The notes under the pieces are model-generated. The model was not told the DNA's origin. It searched no databases and was given only the letters and a program-made list of their open reading frames with translations. Positions 22,598-31,961 of a stretch of DNA of 64,000 nt are shown here, one piece after another. The DNA is from Candidatus Sabulitectum silens (lineage in GTDB: Bacteria; Fermentibacterota; Fermentibacteria; Fermentibacterales; JCC-6). The position numbers and the translations under genes were made by a program. The stretch is taken from NCBI GenBank assembly GCA_001875255.1, contig MJAN01000003.1, positions 160,165 to 224,164 on the forward strand. The letters are read 5' to 3'. The first letter of the stretch is position 1; every line of letters starts with the position of its first letter.

Positions 22598-22674
22598 TGG
22601 TGGGCGATACTGGAATCGAACCAGTGACCTCTTGCATGTCAAGCAAGCACTCTAACCAACTGAGCTAATCGCCC
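22598..22674 (-). tRNA. tRNA-Val (anticodon GAC), CCA encoded
   Basis: A 77-base cloverleaf read on the minus strand. The acceptor stem GGGCGAT pairs with ATCGCCC and is followed by ACCA. The D-arm is GCTCAGTTGGTTAGAG, the anticodon stem CTTGC/GCAAG encloses the loop TTGACAT (anticodon GAC), and the T-arm is CTGGTTCGATTCCAG. It lies 43 bases upstream of thrS on the same strand, with no terminator between them, so it may be cut from the thrS transcript. Confidence 0.97.
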
Positions 22675-22752
22675 ACCGATACTGAACAGTGATGTTAATA
22701 CCGCCGGCGAACAATATCCAAAGCCCATCGGTGGTGTCAAGTGCGGGGGGTG

Positions 22753-22781
22753 TTGACCACCGGGGGAATATTGGTTATCAG
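22753..22781 (+). promoter_or_regulatory. Sigma-70-type promoter for the first secreted paralogue
   Basis: TTGACC at 22753-22758, a 17-base spacer, and TATCAG at 22776-22781, about 64 bases upstream of the ATG at 22845. It lies in the 170-base divergent gap between tRNA-Val and the plus-strand gene. Confidence 0.5.
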
Positions 22782-22844
22782 TTACACTCGTACCGCGGGG
22801 CATCCGCGGCACTGTTCTACAAGACTTTTTTTGAAAGGATACTT

Positions 22845-23498
22845 ATGAAACTCTTTGCAGTTCTTCTTGCTGTTACCGGTTTCGCCTTTGCTTCCGCCAC
22901 ATTCAGTGGCCACGGAGGCGGCATTGGCGGCGGGGCCGTTTACCCTGAAACCGACGATCTCCTTGACAGCTACGCCTACAGCGAAGCCGAACAGATGAGC
23001 ACCATCGGCGCCTCCTTCGGCGACTACGCAGCCATCGACGACTTCACCTACAGCCCGGGCAACGATATCACCCTCACCAACTATGTGGGCTGGGGCGTAA
23101 CCACCGCATCCACTCCTTCATCCCTCAATCTCCTTGTGGTGGTAGACGACGGCGGCGTTCCCACCGGAGCCCCTGACATCACCTCCTACTCCATCACCGC
23201 CGGGAACACCGGTTACACCTACGGGGGATACACCATCTGGATGGTCGAGTTCGATCTCTCCAGCAACCCCGTAGTTGACGATCCCGTATGGCTGGGACAC
23301 CACCGCGAGGGCGCCGATACCTGGTACCCCATCGGCGGAACCACCGTCACCGGTTCCGAGGGCTACAGAACAATAGCCGCCGGATGGGACTGGCAGCCCT
23401 TCAGCCAGGAACTTGAAGCCGGCGACCTCTTCAAGGTGGTCGAGGGAACCGTTTCCCTCCAGAGGAACACCTGGGCAGGCATCAAGAACATGTTCTAA
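22845..23498 (+). CDS. Secreted protein of unknown family, paralogue 1
   Basis: A 217-residue protein starting at the ATG at 22845 (AAGGA 7 bases upstream). It has a clear signal peptide (MKLFAVLLAVTGFAFASATF), then a Gly-rich stretch and a soluble, probably beta-rich domain with few charged helices. Shared with the next plus-strand gene are GASFGDYAAIDDFTY, WGVTT, GGYTIWMVEFDLS, WYPIGGTTVTGSEGYRT, GWDWQPFSQ and a WAGIK ending. I do not recognise the family. Extracellular or periplasmic location is inferred from the signal peptide. Intact, followed by a strong terminator. Confidence 0.85.
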   Translation: MKLFAVLLAVTGFAFASATFSGHGGGIGGGAVYPETDDLLDSYAYSEAEQMSTIGASFGDYAAIDDFTYSPGNDITLTNYVGWGVTTASTPSSLNLLVVVDDGGVPTGAPDITSYSITAGNTGYTYGGYTIWMVEFDLSSNPVVDDPVWLGHHREGADTWYPIGGTTVTGSEGYRTIAAGWDWQPFSQELEAGDLFKVVEGTVSLQRNTWAGIKNMF

Positions 23499-23512
23499 AC
23501 CGTAACAGGTTT

Positions 23513-23542
23513 AAGGGGAGGCCTCCGGGCCTCCCCTTTTTT
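23513..23542 (+). terminator. Rho-independent terminator
   Basis: Stem AGGGGAGGCC / GGCCTCCCCT (23514-23523 and 23528-23537) with a 4-base loop and a T-run to 23542. It ends the first secreted gene; the T-run touches the -35 box of the next promoter. Confidence 0.9.
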
Positions 23543-23543
23543 C

Positions 23544-23572
23544 TTGACATCCCCTGGAAAATATCGGATTAT
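23544..23572 (+). promoter_or_regulatory. Sigma-70-type promoter for the second secreted paralogue
   Basis: Perfect TTGACA at 23544-23549, a 17-base spacer and GATTAT at 23567-23572. GGAGG follows at 23581-23585, just before the ATG at 23591, so the 5' leader would be only about 10-15 bases. Confidence 0.6.
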
Positions 23573-23590
23573 AGCGGCAGGAGGTGTTTT

Positions 23591-24212
23591 ATGAAGTTCA
23601 TTGCAGCTGTATTCGTTTTTTCCATGGTCTCCCTTTCCCCAGACCGCCCCGATCTTTCCGGCCACCGACTACATCTACGACACCTACGCCTATCAGCAAT
23701 CCCAGATCACAAGCACCGTGGGAGCGTCCTTCGGCGACTACGCCGTTGTGGACGACTTCACCTTCTCTGGCTCTGTTTACGGTTATACATGCTGGGGAGT
23801 AACCACCGAAGGGCCGCCCTTCGAGCTTGAACTCATGCTTGTTCCCGACCAGGGAGGTGTGCCCCAGGGTGGCCCGTCAAGTACAAGGGTCTACGCCGCG
23901 GGTATCGCCGATTCCGGTTTCAGTTTCGCCGGTTACACCGTCTGGATAGCCGAGTTGAACCTCTCGCCGTCGCCCCTGATCGAGGCCGGCACCTGGTGGC
24001 TGGGTTCAAGGCGAAACGACGGAGGCAACTGGTATCCCATGGCGGGAACCACGGTTTCCGGTTCCGAAGCCCACAGAACGTTATCCTACGGGTGGAGCTG
24101 GCAGCCCTACAGCCAGTCCATAGAAGAGGGGGATCTTTTCAAGATAATAGAGAGCACGCCACCCTCCTCACTGGAAAGGCAGACCTGGGCGGGAATAAAG
24201 CTTTCCTTCTAG
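23591..24212 (+). CDS. Secreted protein of unknown family, paralogue 2 (frameshifted in signal peptide)
   Basis: About 207 residues, homologous to the preceding gene along its full length: GASFGDYAVVDDFTF, CWGVTT, GYTVWIAELNLS, WYPMAGTTVSGSEAHRT, GWSWQPYSQ and the ending WAGIKLSF. The start MKFIAAVFVFSMVSL is a signal peptide core; the frame shifts near 23637, just after it, so the cleavage site is unsure. It has its own promoter and ribosome-binding site. The stop TAG (24210-24212) overlaps, through a CTAG, the stop of arcC on the opposite strand. A tandem duplication followed by divergence is the simplest origin. Confidence 0.82.
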
Positions 24213-25157
24213 CCGGGAACTATCGTGGTTCCCGCTCTGCCCTCCAGAGCGGCAACAAGGTTTCCCGGGGAAGATATGATCACCCTTGAACCGCCGTGTT
24301 CCAGGAAGCCCAGGGCGGCGGCTATCTTCGGTTTCATGGATCCCGAGGCGAACTGGCCCTCTTCCATGTATTTTTCTGCATGCAGGGCGGTGAGTGTTCT
24401 CAGTGCCTTCTGCTCCGGCTTTCCGAAGTTGATGTAAACCTCGGGAACACCGGTTGAGATTATGAAGGTGGCGGCGTTCACCTTGGTGGCCAGAAGGGCT
24501 GTGGCGTGGTCTTTGTCTATCACCGCCGCCCACTCCCCGTATCTTCTTGCCGTCCCGCACCACGGGCACGCCGCCCCCGCCGGAGGCAATAACTATCTGA
24601 CCGGCGTCCAGCAGGGCGTTGATTGCATCTATTTCAACTATTTTCTTCGGGATCGGGGAGGGAACAACCCTGCGCCAGCCCCTGCCGGCGTCCTCCCTCA
24701 TTATCCATCCCTTCGAGTCCATTCTTTCCCGGGCCTCTGCCTCGGTGTAGAAAGGCCCAACGGGCTTCGTGGGGTTCTGGAAGCCGGGATCGTCTGCCTT
24801 TACCTGAACCTGGGTGATCAGGCTGGATACGGGGATGTCCCGGCCCTTCTCCTCAAGAACGTCGCCGAGTACCTGCTGGAGGAAGTAGCCTATTATGCCC
24901 TGGGTGGCGGCAACGTTGACATCCATGCCATCAGGGGGGATTATGTGGGCGGCCTGGGCGTTCCTTATGAGTTCATAGCCCACCTGGGGCCCGTTGCCGT
25001 GGGTTATCAGAAGGCTTCCGAACAGATCGGCTATCTCAGCCAGTTCCTCGCATACCTCCCTGGCAACCTTGTGGGTATCCAGATTCCCCCTTCGGGAACC
25101 GGGCTCGATCAGCGAGTTCCCGCCGATGGCCACAACCGTTCTGCCTTCGTTTCTCAT
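24209..25157 (-). CDS. arcC: Carbamate kinase (frameshifted)
   Basis: Amino-acid-kinase-fold enzyme that makes ATP from carbamoyl phosphate, the last step of arginine deiminase or allantoin/agmatine fermentation, or runs in reverse. Motifs: [10 protein letters not shown] at the start, [24 protein letters not shown] and [16 protein letters not shown]; the end [15 protein letters not shown] is typical. The frame shifts near 24540. The ATG at 25157 overlaps the lspA stop (ATGA). No arcA, arcB or other carbamoyl-phosphate-producing gene is in the window. Confidence 0.92.
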
Positions 25158-25638
25158 TCCTTTTCCTCCGATGAGACCTCGAGCCGTCCGGTTCTTCTGA
25201 ACAGGAAAAAAACGGCGATGCCCCCGATACAGATGGCGATGTCCGCCACGTTGAAGGTTGGCCATCTCCATCCGGAGACGCCCAGATCGATAAAATCCGT
25301 AACCTTGCCCATCAGTATCCGGTCAACCAGATTACCCAGGCGCCGCCGAGGATCACCCCCAGCCACACTATCCTGGCGCCGCCCTCAACTTTCAGCATGT
25401 ACTTCACAAGGAAAAAACAGGCCAGCCCCACCAGGGCGGAAAGGAGGATGGGTCCCCCCCAGCTTATACTGAAGGCAGCCCCGTAGTTGTAGCGCAGTGT
25501 GAACCTTGCGGCGTTTCCGATGAACTCCCTCGGAATGCCGTCCAGAAGCAGGTTCCTGGCAAGTATCTTCGTGGCCTGATCCACCAGCAGCACAAGGGCG
25601 GCGGCAAGGAATCCCGGTGTTCTGCCCTTAATCGCCAA
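25154..25638 (-). CDS. lspA: Lipoprotein signal peptidase LspA (frameshifted)
   Basis: Inner-membrane aspartyl protease that removes signal peptides from diacylglyceryl-modified prolipoproteins, acting after Lgt (39.2 kb). Family boxes: [18 protein letters not shown], then [13 protein letters not shown] (first catalytic Asp) and [11 protein letters not shown] (second catalytic Asp). The frame shifts near 25340 between GGAWG and NLVDR. The likely start is the TTG at 25638, overlapping the ileS stop by 11 bases. Corrected length is about 161 aa with four membrane segments. The ileS-lspA order is widely conserved. Confidence 0.93.
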
Positions 25639-28391
25639 TTGACTGCAGTACCCTTCCGCACCTGGGACAGACATCTTCGGCGAAGGGATGTGAGCCCACC
25701 TCCGGTGTGATCTTCCAGCACCGCTGGCACTTGTTCCCCTCGGCTTTCACTGTCTGTATCTCTATCGGCTCCCCGGAGCTCACCAGCGCCCTGGAAACTA
25801 TAAGGAGATCGGCCCAGTTCTCTCCCCTTGCATTCTCCACCATTTCATCGGGAAGGATCAGGTGAACATGGGCGTCCAGGGCTCCACCGATGGTGCCGTC
25901 CGCCCTGTTCTCCTCCAGCTGCTTGAGCACCGTTTTCCTCACTTCGAGATAGGGAGCCCAGGATGCCAGCTCGGCCTCTTCACCGGGGTAAGGGCCATGT
26001 CCTTACTGAATGCCGCCAGGTGAACGCTCTCCACCGGACGGATGGTTTCCGGGAGGTGGTCCCAGATGTCCTCGGCGGTGAAGGGAATGATCGGGGCAAG
26101 GAGCTTCGTGACATTCATGGTCAGCCAGCCCATGAGCTCCACGGTGGCACTCCGTTCGGGACCTCCGGGGTGGTCACAGTAAAGCCTGTCCTTCCTCACA
26201 TCCAGGTAAAGGCCGGACAGCTCGATGACGAAGAAGTTCCTCAGCTCCCGGTAAACCCTGTGGAACTGGAACTTGCCATACTCCTCGAGGCAGAAGGCAA
26301 ACAGCTTCTGAAGCGAAGCCACATATAGCGGTCGAGTCCCCGGAGGTCCTCAGGATCCGGGAGCTTCCCGGTACATTCCGCTATGTTCCCCAGCATGAAC
26401 CTGATGGTGTTCCTTATCTTTCTGTAGGCTTCCCTGCAGTCGTCGAGCTGGCTCAGATCTGCTCTGAAATCCGCAGTGTAGTCAATTCCCGCGAACCAGA
26501 GCCTCAGTATGTCCGCTCCGTTGGAATTGATGATCTTCAGGGGGGAGATCACATTGCCCAGGGACTTCGACATTTTCTTTCCCTTTTTATCCTGTATGAG
26601 ACCGTGGGTCACTATGTGGTTCGCCGGACGGGAAAGTCCGAGCGCGCTGGATGTTATAAGGCTCACACCGAACCAGCCCCTGTGCTGGTCGGTAGCCTCC
26701 AGATAAACGGCGGAGGGTCTTTCAAGGCGGTACTCTTCTGTGAGAACATTGTAATGGCTGAGGGAGCTGTCGAACCACACATCCAGTATGTCATCCACCC
26801 TTTTCAGTGAGGTCCCGCCGCAGGACGGGCACAGAGCCTCTCTTTCGTCCAGGGCGAAGACATCCTCCGGTGTCATTTCGAACCATACATCGGCGCCCTC
26901 TTCCAGGACCCTGTCGGCGAACCTGTCGATAAGGACCGGGTCCATTACCGGCTCTCCGCAGTCCTGGCAGGTGAAAACAGGCAGGGCAACACCCCAGGAG
27001 CGCTGTCTGGAAAGGCACCAGTCCGGACGGACGGACATCATGTTCTTCATCCGTTCGTAGCCCCAGCCGGGATGCCACTTAATGTCGTCGACCATTTCAA
27101 GGACCCTTTCCTTAAGGTCCCTGTGTTCAAGGCTGAGGAAGAACTGCTCGGTGGCCCTGAAGATCAGCGGTGTCTTGCAGCGCCAGCAGTGGGGGTAACT
27201 GTGCCTGATGTGCTTCACCGCCAGAAGGTGCCCGGAGGCTTCCAGGTCCTTAACTATCAAAGGGTTAGCGTCGTAGACATGCATTCCGGCGTATTTCCCG
27301 CCTTCAGAGGTGAATTCTCCACCGGGCCCCACCGGGCAGAAGGTGTCTATTCCGTAGGCCCTTCCCACCATGAAGTCCTCGGATCCGTGGCCCGGGGCGG
27401 TGTGGACGCAGCCGGTGCCGTCCTCCATGGTGACATGGTCGGCAACTATCATCCGGGAGGTTCTCGAAGGATCCAGCGGGTGTTCCAGAAGGAGGTTCTC
27501 AAGATTCCTTCCGGGAATGCTCACACCGGTGTCCACCGAACCCTCTGCACCGGATTCCTCCATGAACTTCTCCGCCATCCTTTCCGCCACCAGGAAACTT
27601 CTGCCCCGGGAGGTTACAATGGTGTATCTCTCGGCGGGATTCAGGGCGACGGCCATGTTGGCCGGAAGGGTCCATGGGGTGGTGGTCCAGATGACCACTT
27701 CGGTGTCCCCGGGCACACCGGCCCTTTCCCAGTCTTCCTGGTGTTTGATGGTGAATGCCACATAGATGGAGGGGGAAGTGTGGTCGGCGTACTCCACCTC
27801 GGCATCGGCAAGGGCTGTGGAGCAGGAGGTGCACCAGTGTATGGGCCTGAGCCCCTGGTAGATATAGCCGTTTTCCACAAGCTGCCCGAAGGCCCGGACG
27901 ATGCCGGCTTCATAGGTTTTCTTCATGGTAAGGTAGGGGTTGTCCCACCTGCCGAAAACTCCAAGCCTTTTGAATTCCTCCCTCTGGACATCAACGAAGG
28001 AGGATGCGTACTCCCGGCAGCGCTTCCGTATCTCCATTTTGGTAAGGCCGGCGCGGTCCTTACCGGCTTCGGTCATTACCTTGTGTTCGATGGGCATTCC
28101 ATGGCAGTCCCATCCTGGAACGTAGGGGGAGTAGTATCCCAGCATGGTATGGCTCTTGACTATGAAATCCTTCAGTATTTTATTCAAAGCGGTTCCCAGA
28201 TGGACATGGCCGTTGGCATAGGGGGGGCCGTCGTGAAGGATGAAGGGGTCTGAATCCTTTCCGGCCTCTGAGATAAGGCCCTCGAGATCCATTTCCTCCC
28301 ACCTCCGAATGAGCTCCGGTTCCCTGGCGATCATGTTCCCCTTCATGGAGAAGCTGGTTCGTGGAAGCCTTATGGTATCTTTATAGTTCAC
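25628..28391 (-). CDS. ileS: Isoleucyl-tRNA synthetase (frameshifted)
   Basis: Charges tRNA-Ile; class I enzyme of about 920 aa. The HIGH motif is in PPYANGHVHLG, the KMSKS motif is KKMSKSLGN, and WCLSRQRSWGV and the CP1 editing domain lie between them. The C-terminal zinc site is CQRCW plus CPRCG. The frame shifts near 26300 and 25965, both in the anticodon-binding part. The GTG at 28391 follows an excellent AAGGAGGTG. A long plus-strand open frame over this gene is only its shadow. Confidence 0.96.
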
Positions 28392-28428
28392 TACTCCTCA
28401 CCTCCTTCGGTTTCCTGAATCACTCGGT

Positions 28429-28917
28429 TCAGGAAAGAAAGCTGTTCCTTTCCGTTGTGTCCGGTCCGACGCAGTTAAGCGCGAATATGACCCTGGCCCC
28501 TCCGTGGGCCGCGGTTACCGCAAGGTCGATGCCCTGTGACACCAGCGCCCGGCAGGGAAAGGCTTTCAGTTCGGCGCCGGTGCTGAACCTTGTGTCGGGA
28601 ACCCGCATCACCGTCCCCGAGGCAAGTGTTTCGCCATCCAGTGAGGGCACTCTGTACATTCCCCTCAGGTTCGGGAAACGGGGACCGAGATGGTCCAGGT
28701 TTGCCCCGGCAAGATCCCCGGTTCCGAAAAGGCACAGGTGGTCCGAGGCGAAAAGCCATTCCGTTCTTTTCCCAAGGGCGTCGGCACCTATGAAGAAGAG
28801 CCTTTCGCCTCTTTCAAGGGCTTTTCTGACAGCCCCGGGGGAATATTCCGAAGAAACGGAAACGCCATCCGGGGGGGAAACATCCCCTCCCCAGGAGCCG
28901 GGCAGGAACAATATCAT
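28429..28917 (-). CDS. Purine nucleoside phosphorylase-like protein, truncated and probably inactive
   Basis: A 162-residue protein matching the C-terminal part of purine nucleoside phosphorylases: SDHLCLFGTGDLAGAN for the family's TDHINxxGxNPLxGxN, LGPRFPNLRGMY for FGxRFPDMxxxY, GAELKAF for TPAExRxL, and AHGGARVIFALNCVG for the NHAGMRVLGISCISN segment. The first ~90 residues with the phosphate-binding loops are missing or reduced to a short stretch. The family's base-binding Glu (in YET) is Ser here (FST), and the Asn after the Cys is lost. It starts 14 bases after the TPR gene and lies upstream of ileS. A structural or nucleoside-sensing role is possible; no function is assigned. Confidence 0.5.
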   Translation of the reverse strand: MILFLPGSWGGDVSPPDGVSVSSEYSPGAVRKALERGERLFFIGADALGKRTEWLFASDHLCLFGTGDLAGANLDHLGPRFPNLRGMYRVPSLDGETLASGTVMRVPDTRFSTGAELKAFPCRALVSQGIDLAVTAAHGGARVIFALNCVGPDTTERNSFLS

Positions 28918-28931
28918 CGGTCACCTTTCAT

Positions 28932-31512
28932 TTAAGAACCGGAAGGGTAATTATGCACAAGGGGCAGAGCTTCTGCAAGACGGCGGGGTATATTCGGTTT
29001 AATTTCTTGCAGCATATGCAGATAAGAGTGGTGATGGAGACCGGCGGACAATCCTGCTGACAGAAGGTGACCCGCCGCCGTAAGGCTCTGGGCACTGCCT
29101 GAAAGCCTCCAGTGGTAATAGTATTGCTCGCCGCGATGAAGAAGGTCCGGGTTGCCCTGAACGGGAACCGCAAGGAGCTCCCAGGGATCGGCCTTCCCCG
29201 CCAGGCACCTGGCGGCTGTGTGTTTCACCATGGCCACAAAGCCGTTCAGTTTCGAGTTGGATTCCGATGAGACCTCTATGGCCTCGGTGAGCACCGGAAT
29301 GGCCCTGGAATGATCCCCGGAGCGAAGAAGCATGGAGCCCTGCTTAAGGAGGTTAAGTGAAAGCCTTCTGGTGTCCCCTGAAGACCTTGCGCTCTCTACT
29401 GAAGACTCCATCAGATGGATGGCCCCGGGTACATCGCCCTTCTGGAAGGCGATCTGGGCGGAAATGAAGCTTACGGAATCGTCAACGGCGATGCCCCCGG
29501 CAAGCTCCCTGAACTCAAGTACGGTTTCCAGACAGTCCTTTGCGGAATCGAACCTGGAAAGGTCTATGAATATCCTGGCCATGTTGCAGTAGGCCACGCA
29601 TGCCCGGGACAGGTCTCCCCGGGAAACGGTAACGCCAACCAGGCGCATAAGGGAACCAAGGGCTTCGGTGGTTTTCATGAGTTTCCGCTGTGCCACGCTC
29701 ATGTTGTTCAGTATGACCGTTCTAAGCGAGTCAGCCCGGTCCCCCATTGTCCTCAGACAGGATTCGTATATCCTCAGGGCCATCCCGTAGTCAAGCCTGA
29801 GTATCATTGAGTTCGCCAGCAGATTGTACACCGAAGCAAGCCTTCGCCGGTTCCCCGATGGCAGAAGCAGTTCCAGGAGTCTGTCCGCTGCCTTTGTGAA
29901 TTCACGGAAACGCCCCCTTCTGGTGCAGGCCCTGGCAAGATGATCAGAGCCCTTGTCTCCAGCCATTCGATACCCTCTTCAGCAGCCAGGTAAACCGCCG
30001 CCCTGGACACATTGAGGGATGCCTCCACCAGCCCCCTCTCATAGAGCTGCTCTCCGTAAACCGTCAAAGCCAGAGGCATTGATGTACCTCCCCGAAGGGC
30101 CAGTTCCGTGAGGTGCTTTTCCGCCTGGCTGAACTCTCCCCTCCCGTGATGATACCCGGCGCAGTGTATGCTTCGGGAAAGCTCGGGATGCCCCCCTTCG
30201 TCCCATGAGGGGGAAGGGGGCTCCGAAGAGCGGGAGCACAGCGCCCTGAGGGCTTCCCCACCGGAAAGGTCCCTGAGACCGTCATCCTCCAGGAGCTCAA
30301 GGGCCTCCTCCCTCATTTCCTCCCTGTAATAGCTCAGGGCAGCCTGGAATGTGAACTCTTCCCTGTGGTCGGGGTCCAGGAGGGCTGCGGTCCTGAAGAG
30401 TTCTGCCCTTCTGTGCTGGCATCCGGTTATCTCCGCTGCCCTCCGGTAAAGGCAGGCCGCCCGGGGGCCGGGGTTTGACCGGGCCAGCAGGCTTCCGGCG
30501 AAGGCCAGAGCCCCTGGGGACCCGGACCTGAAATGAAGGACGGTGCTGGAAGCCCTTTCAAAGAGTTCCGATATGGTTTCATCGGGTATTCCCATGAGGA
30601 TCCTTCTACGGACCTCCCCGGAGAGGAACTCACCCATGAGAGATCCCCTCCACAGATGTATCCTTTTTCCCCTGAGAAACATCTCCTCCCCAGGGGCGGA
30701 GGAAAGCGCCCCCGCCTCGAAATGGAAAAACCCCGGGGACAGAACAGCCGCCGCCCTGGCGAAGGAATGAAGACCGGGATCCCGGAGGAACACCTGGTCC
30801 AGCATGGCAAACACCTTCCCCTGGCGTATTCCATACTCCCTCACAATACCCGCATAGAGCCCGACGAGACCCGCCCTGCCGCCGGTGGCCTGAATGGCCT
30901 CATCCGAAGAGACAGGAACCCCTTCCTCCAAGAGGATGGCCTCCACCTCTTCCCTGGAAATACAGCCGGAATCAGAACCGCGTCCGGTGAAGGGATCCCA
31001 TCCCTCCCCGGTGAAAGACAGACCACCGGTGGAAAGTGCCCGGGCAGGTTAACGAAGAGGGGAGTATGGACATAGTCAAGGAGGCAGATCACAGTGGAGA
31101 GGGTTTGGAGAAGGAGGCCAGAACACTCCTGAAAAGCACCTCGGTGCCCTGCTGTGGTTCAAGCCGGTGAAGAAGCAGTCCCTTCAGGCTCTCCTTGCAG
31201 CAGTGCAGACCGGCGGCGGCTTCCATTCCCTCCCTTCCGCTCACAAGGGCCATTTCAGTAAGGTGGGAACGCCATCCGGCCTCGAAGGCCCTTTCCGGAT
31301 CCGGCAGGGAGTTCCCATGAAATGGTCCTCAGGGCTTCCAGCACCGGCTCTGGAGCACCGAACCTTATGGGCAGGAAGTAGGTGTTCTCCATTACCCGCC
31401 TGAGGTTTTGCAGAAGGGTTTCTACCCGGTGAACGTTTCGCACCAGGATTCGAACCCCGCCGCCATCGGTGAGCTCCCGGGATATCCTTTCCGCAAGTTC
31501 CCTCTCAGCCAT
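28932..31512 (-). CDS. Large TPR-repeat protein, possibly STAND-regulator-like (frameshifted)
   Basis: About 860 residues when the pieces are joined across frame changes near 31310, 31090, 30980 and 29940. The last two thirds are helical TPR-like repeats (ACLYRRAAEITGCQHRRAEL, RACVAYCNMARIFIDLSRFD, RSGDHSRAIPVLTEAIEVS). The layout recalls MalT/STAND regulators, but I find no Walker A or B motif and no DNA-binding domain, so it may be a degenerate member or a pure scaffold. The ATG at 31512 overlaps the DUF167 gene by 8 bases. The gene downstream is the PNP-like protein. No function can be assigned. Confidence 0.7.
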
Positions 31513-31758
31513 GGAACCATTCCGGGGAACTGGCCGGGGGAACTATCTCCAGTGTTTCCTTCGGGAAGTGGCTCCTGTCCTGATGATCACTCTTCCCTGG
31601 GAACGGAGAACTCCCCCGGCAAGCCACCCCACGAGCTCGGCGTTGGCCCTGCCGTCCACCGGGGAGGCTCTCAGCCGCAGCTTGTAGTGACCATTGGCCA
31701 TAAGGGAATGGAAACCGGTCCTGCCGCTGCGGGGGACCACCCTGACGGTGAAGATCAA
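31505..31758 (-). CDS. DUF167/YggU family protein (frameshifted at C-terminus)
   Basis: Small conserved protein of about 84 aa. It has the family pattern [32 protein letters not shown] and [11 protein letters not shown]; after a frame change near 31560 it ends [16 protein letters not shown]. The family is widespread and uncharacterised. It overlaps the Trm112-like gene by 4 bases upstream and the TPR gene by 8 bases downstream. Confidence 0.85.
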
Positions 31759-31946
31759 CTATCCTCCCGGCCCTTTCCTTTCACAGGAACTGCATCCTCC
31801 ATGAGCATTACCGGTATGTCGTCCTTTACCGGATAGCCCAGTTGGCATTTGCGGCAGACAAGCATTTCATCCCCGGTGGTGATGTACTCCAGATCACCCT
31901 TGCATGCCGGGCATACCAGGATCTCGATCAGTCTTTCATCAAGCAT
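31755..31946 (-). CDS. Trm112/YcaR-like zinc-ribbon protein
   Basis: 63 residues, intact. [10 protein letters not shown] and [18 protein letters not shown] match the Trm112/UPF0434 family; the four cysteines should bind one zinc. Homologues activate methyltransferases in eukaryotes and archaea; the bacterial role is unclear. Confidence 0.88.
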   Translation of the reverse strand: MLDERLIEILVCPACKGDLEYITTGDEMLVCRKCQLGYPVKDDIPVMLMEDAVPVKGKGREDS

Positions 31947-31961
31947 GTCGTCCTCCCTGGA

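Noticed and set aside
24462..25472. 336-codon open frame on the plus strand
   Set aside because: It mirrors arcC and lspA on the other strand and lacks any motif or ribosome-binding site.
27072..28253. 393-codon open frame on the plus strand
   Set aside because: It lies wholly opposite ileS, whose motifs are unambiguous, and has no family resemblance; long antisense frames are common in G+C-rich genes.
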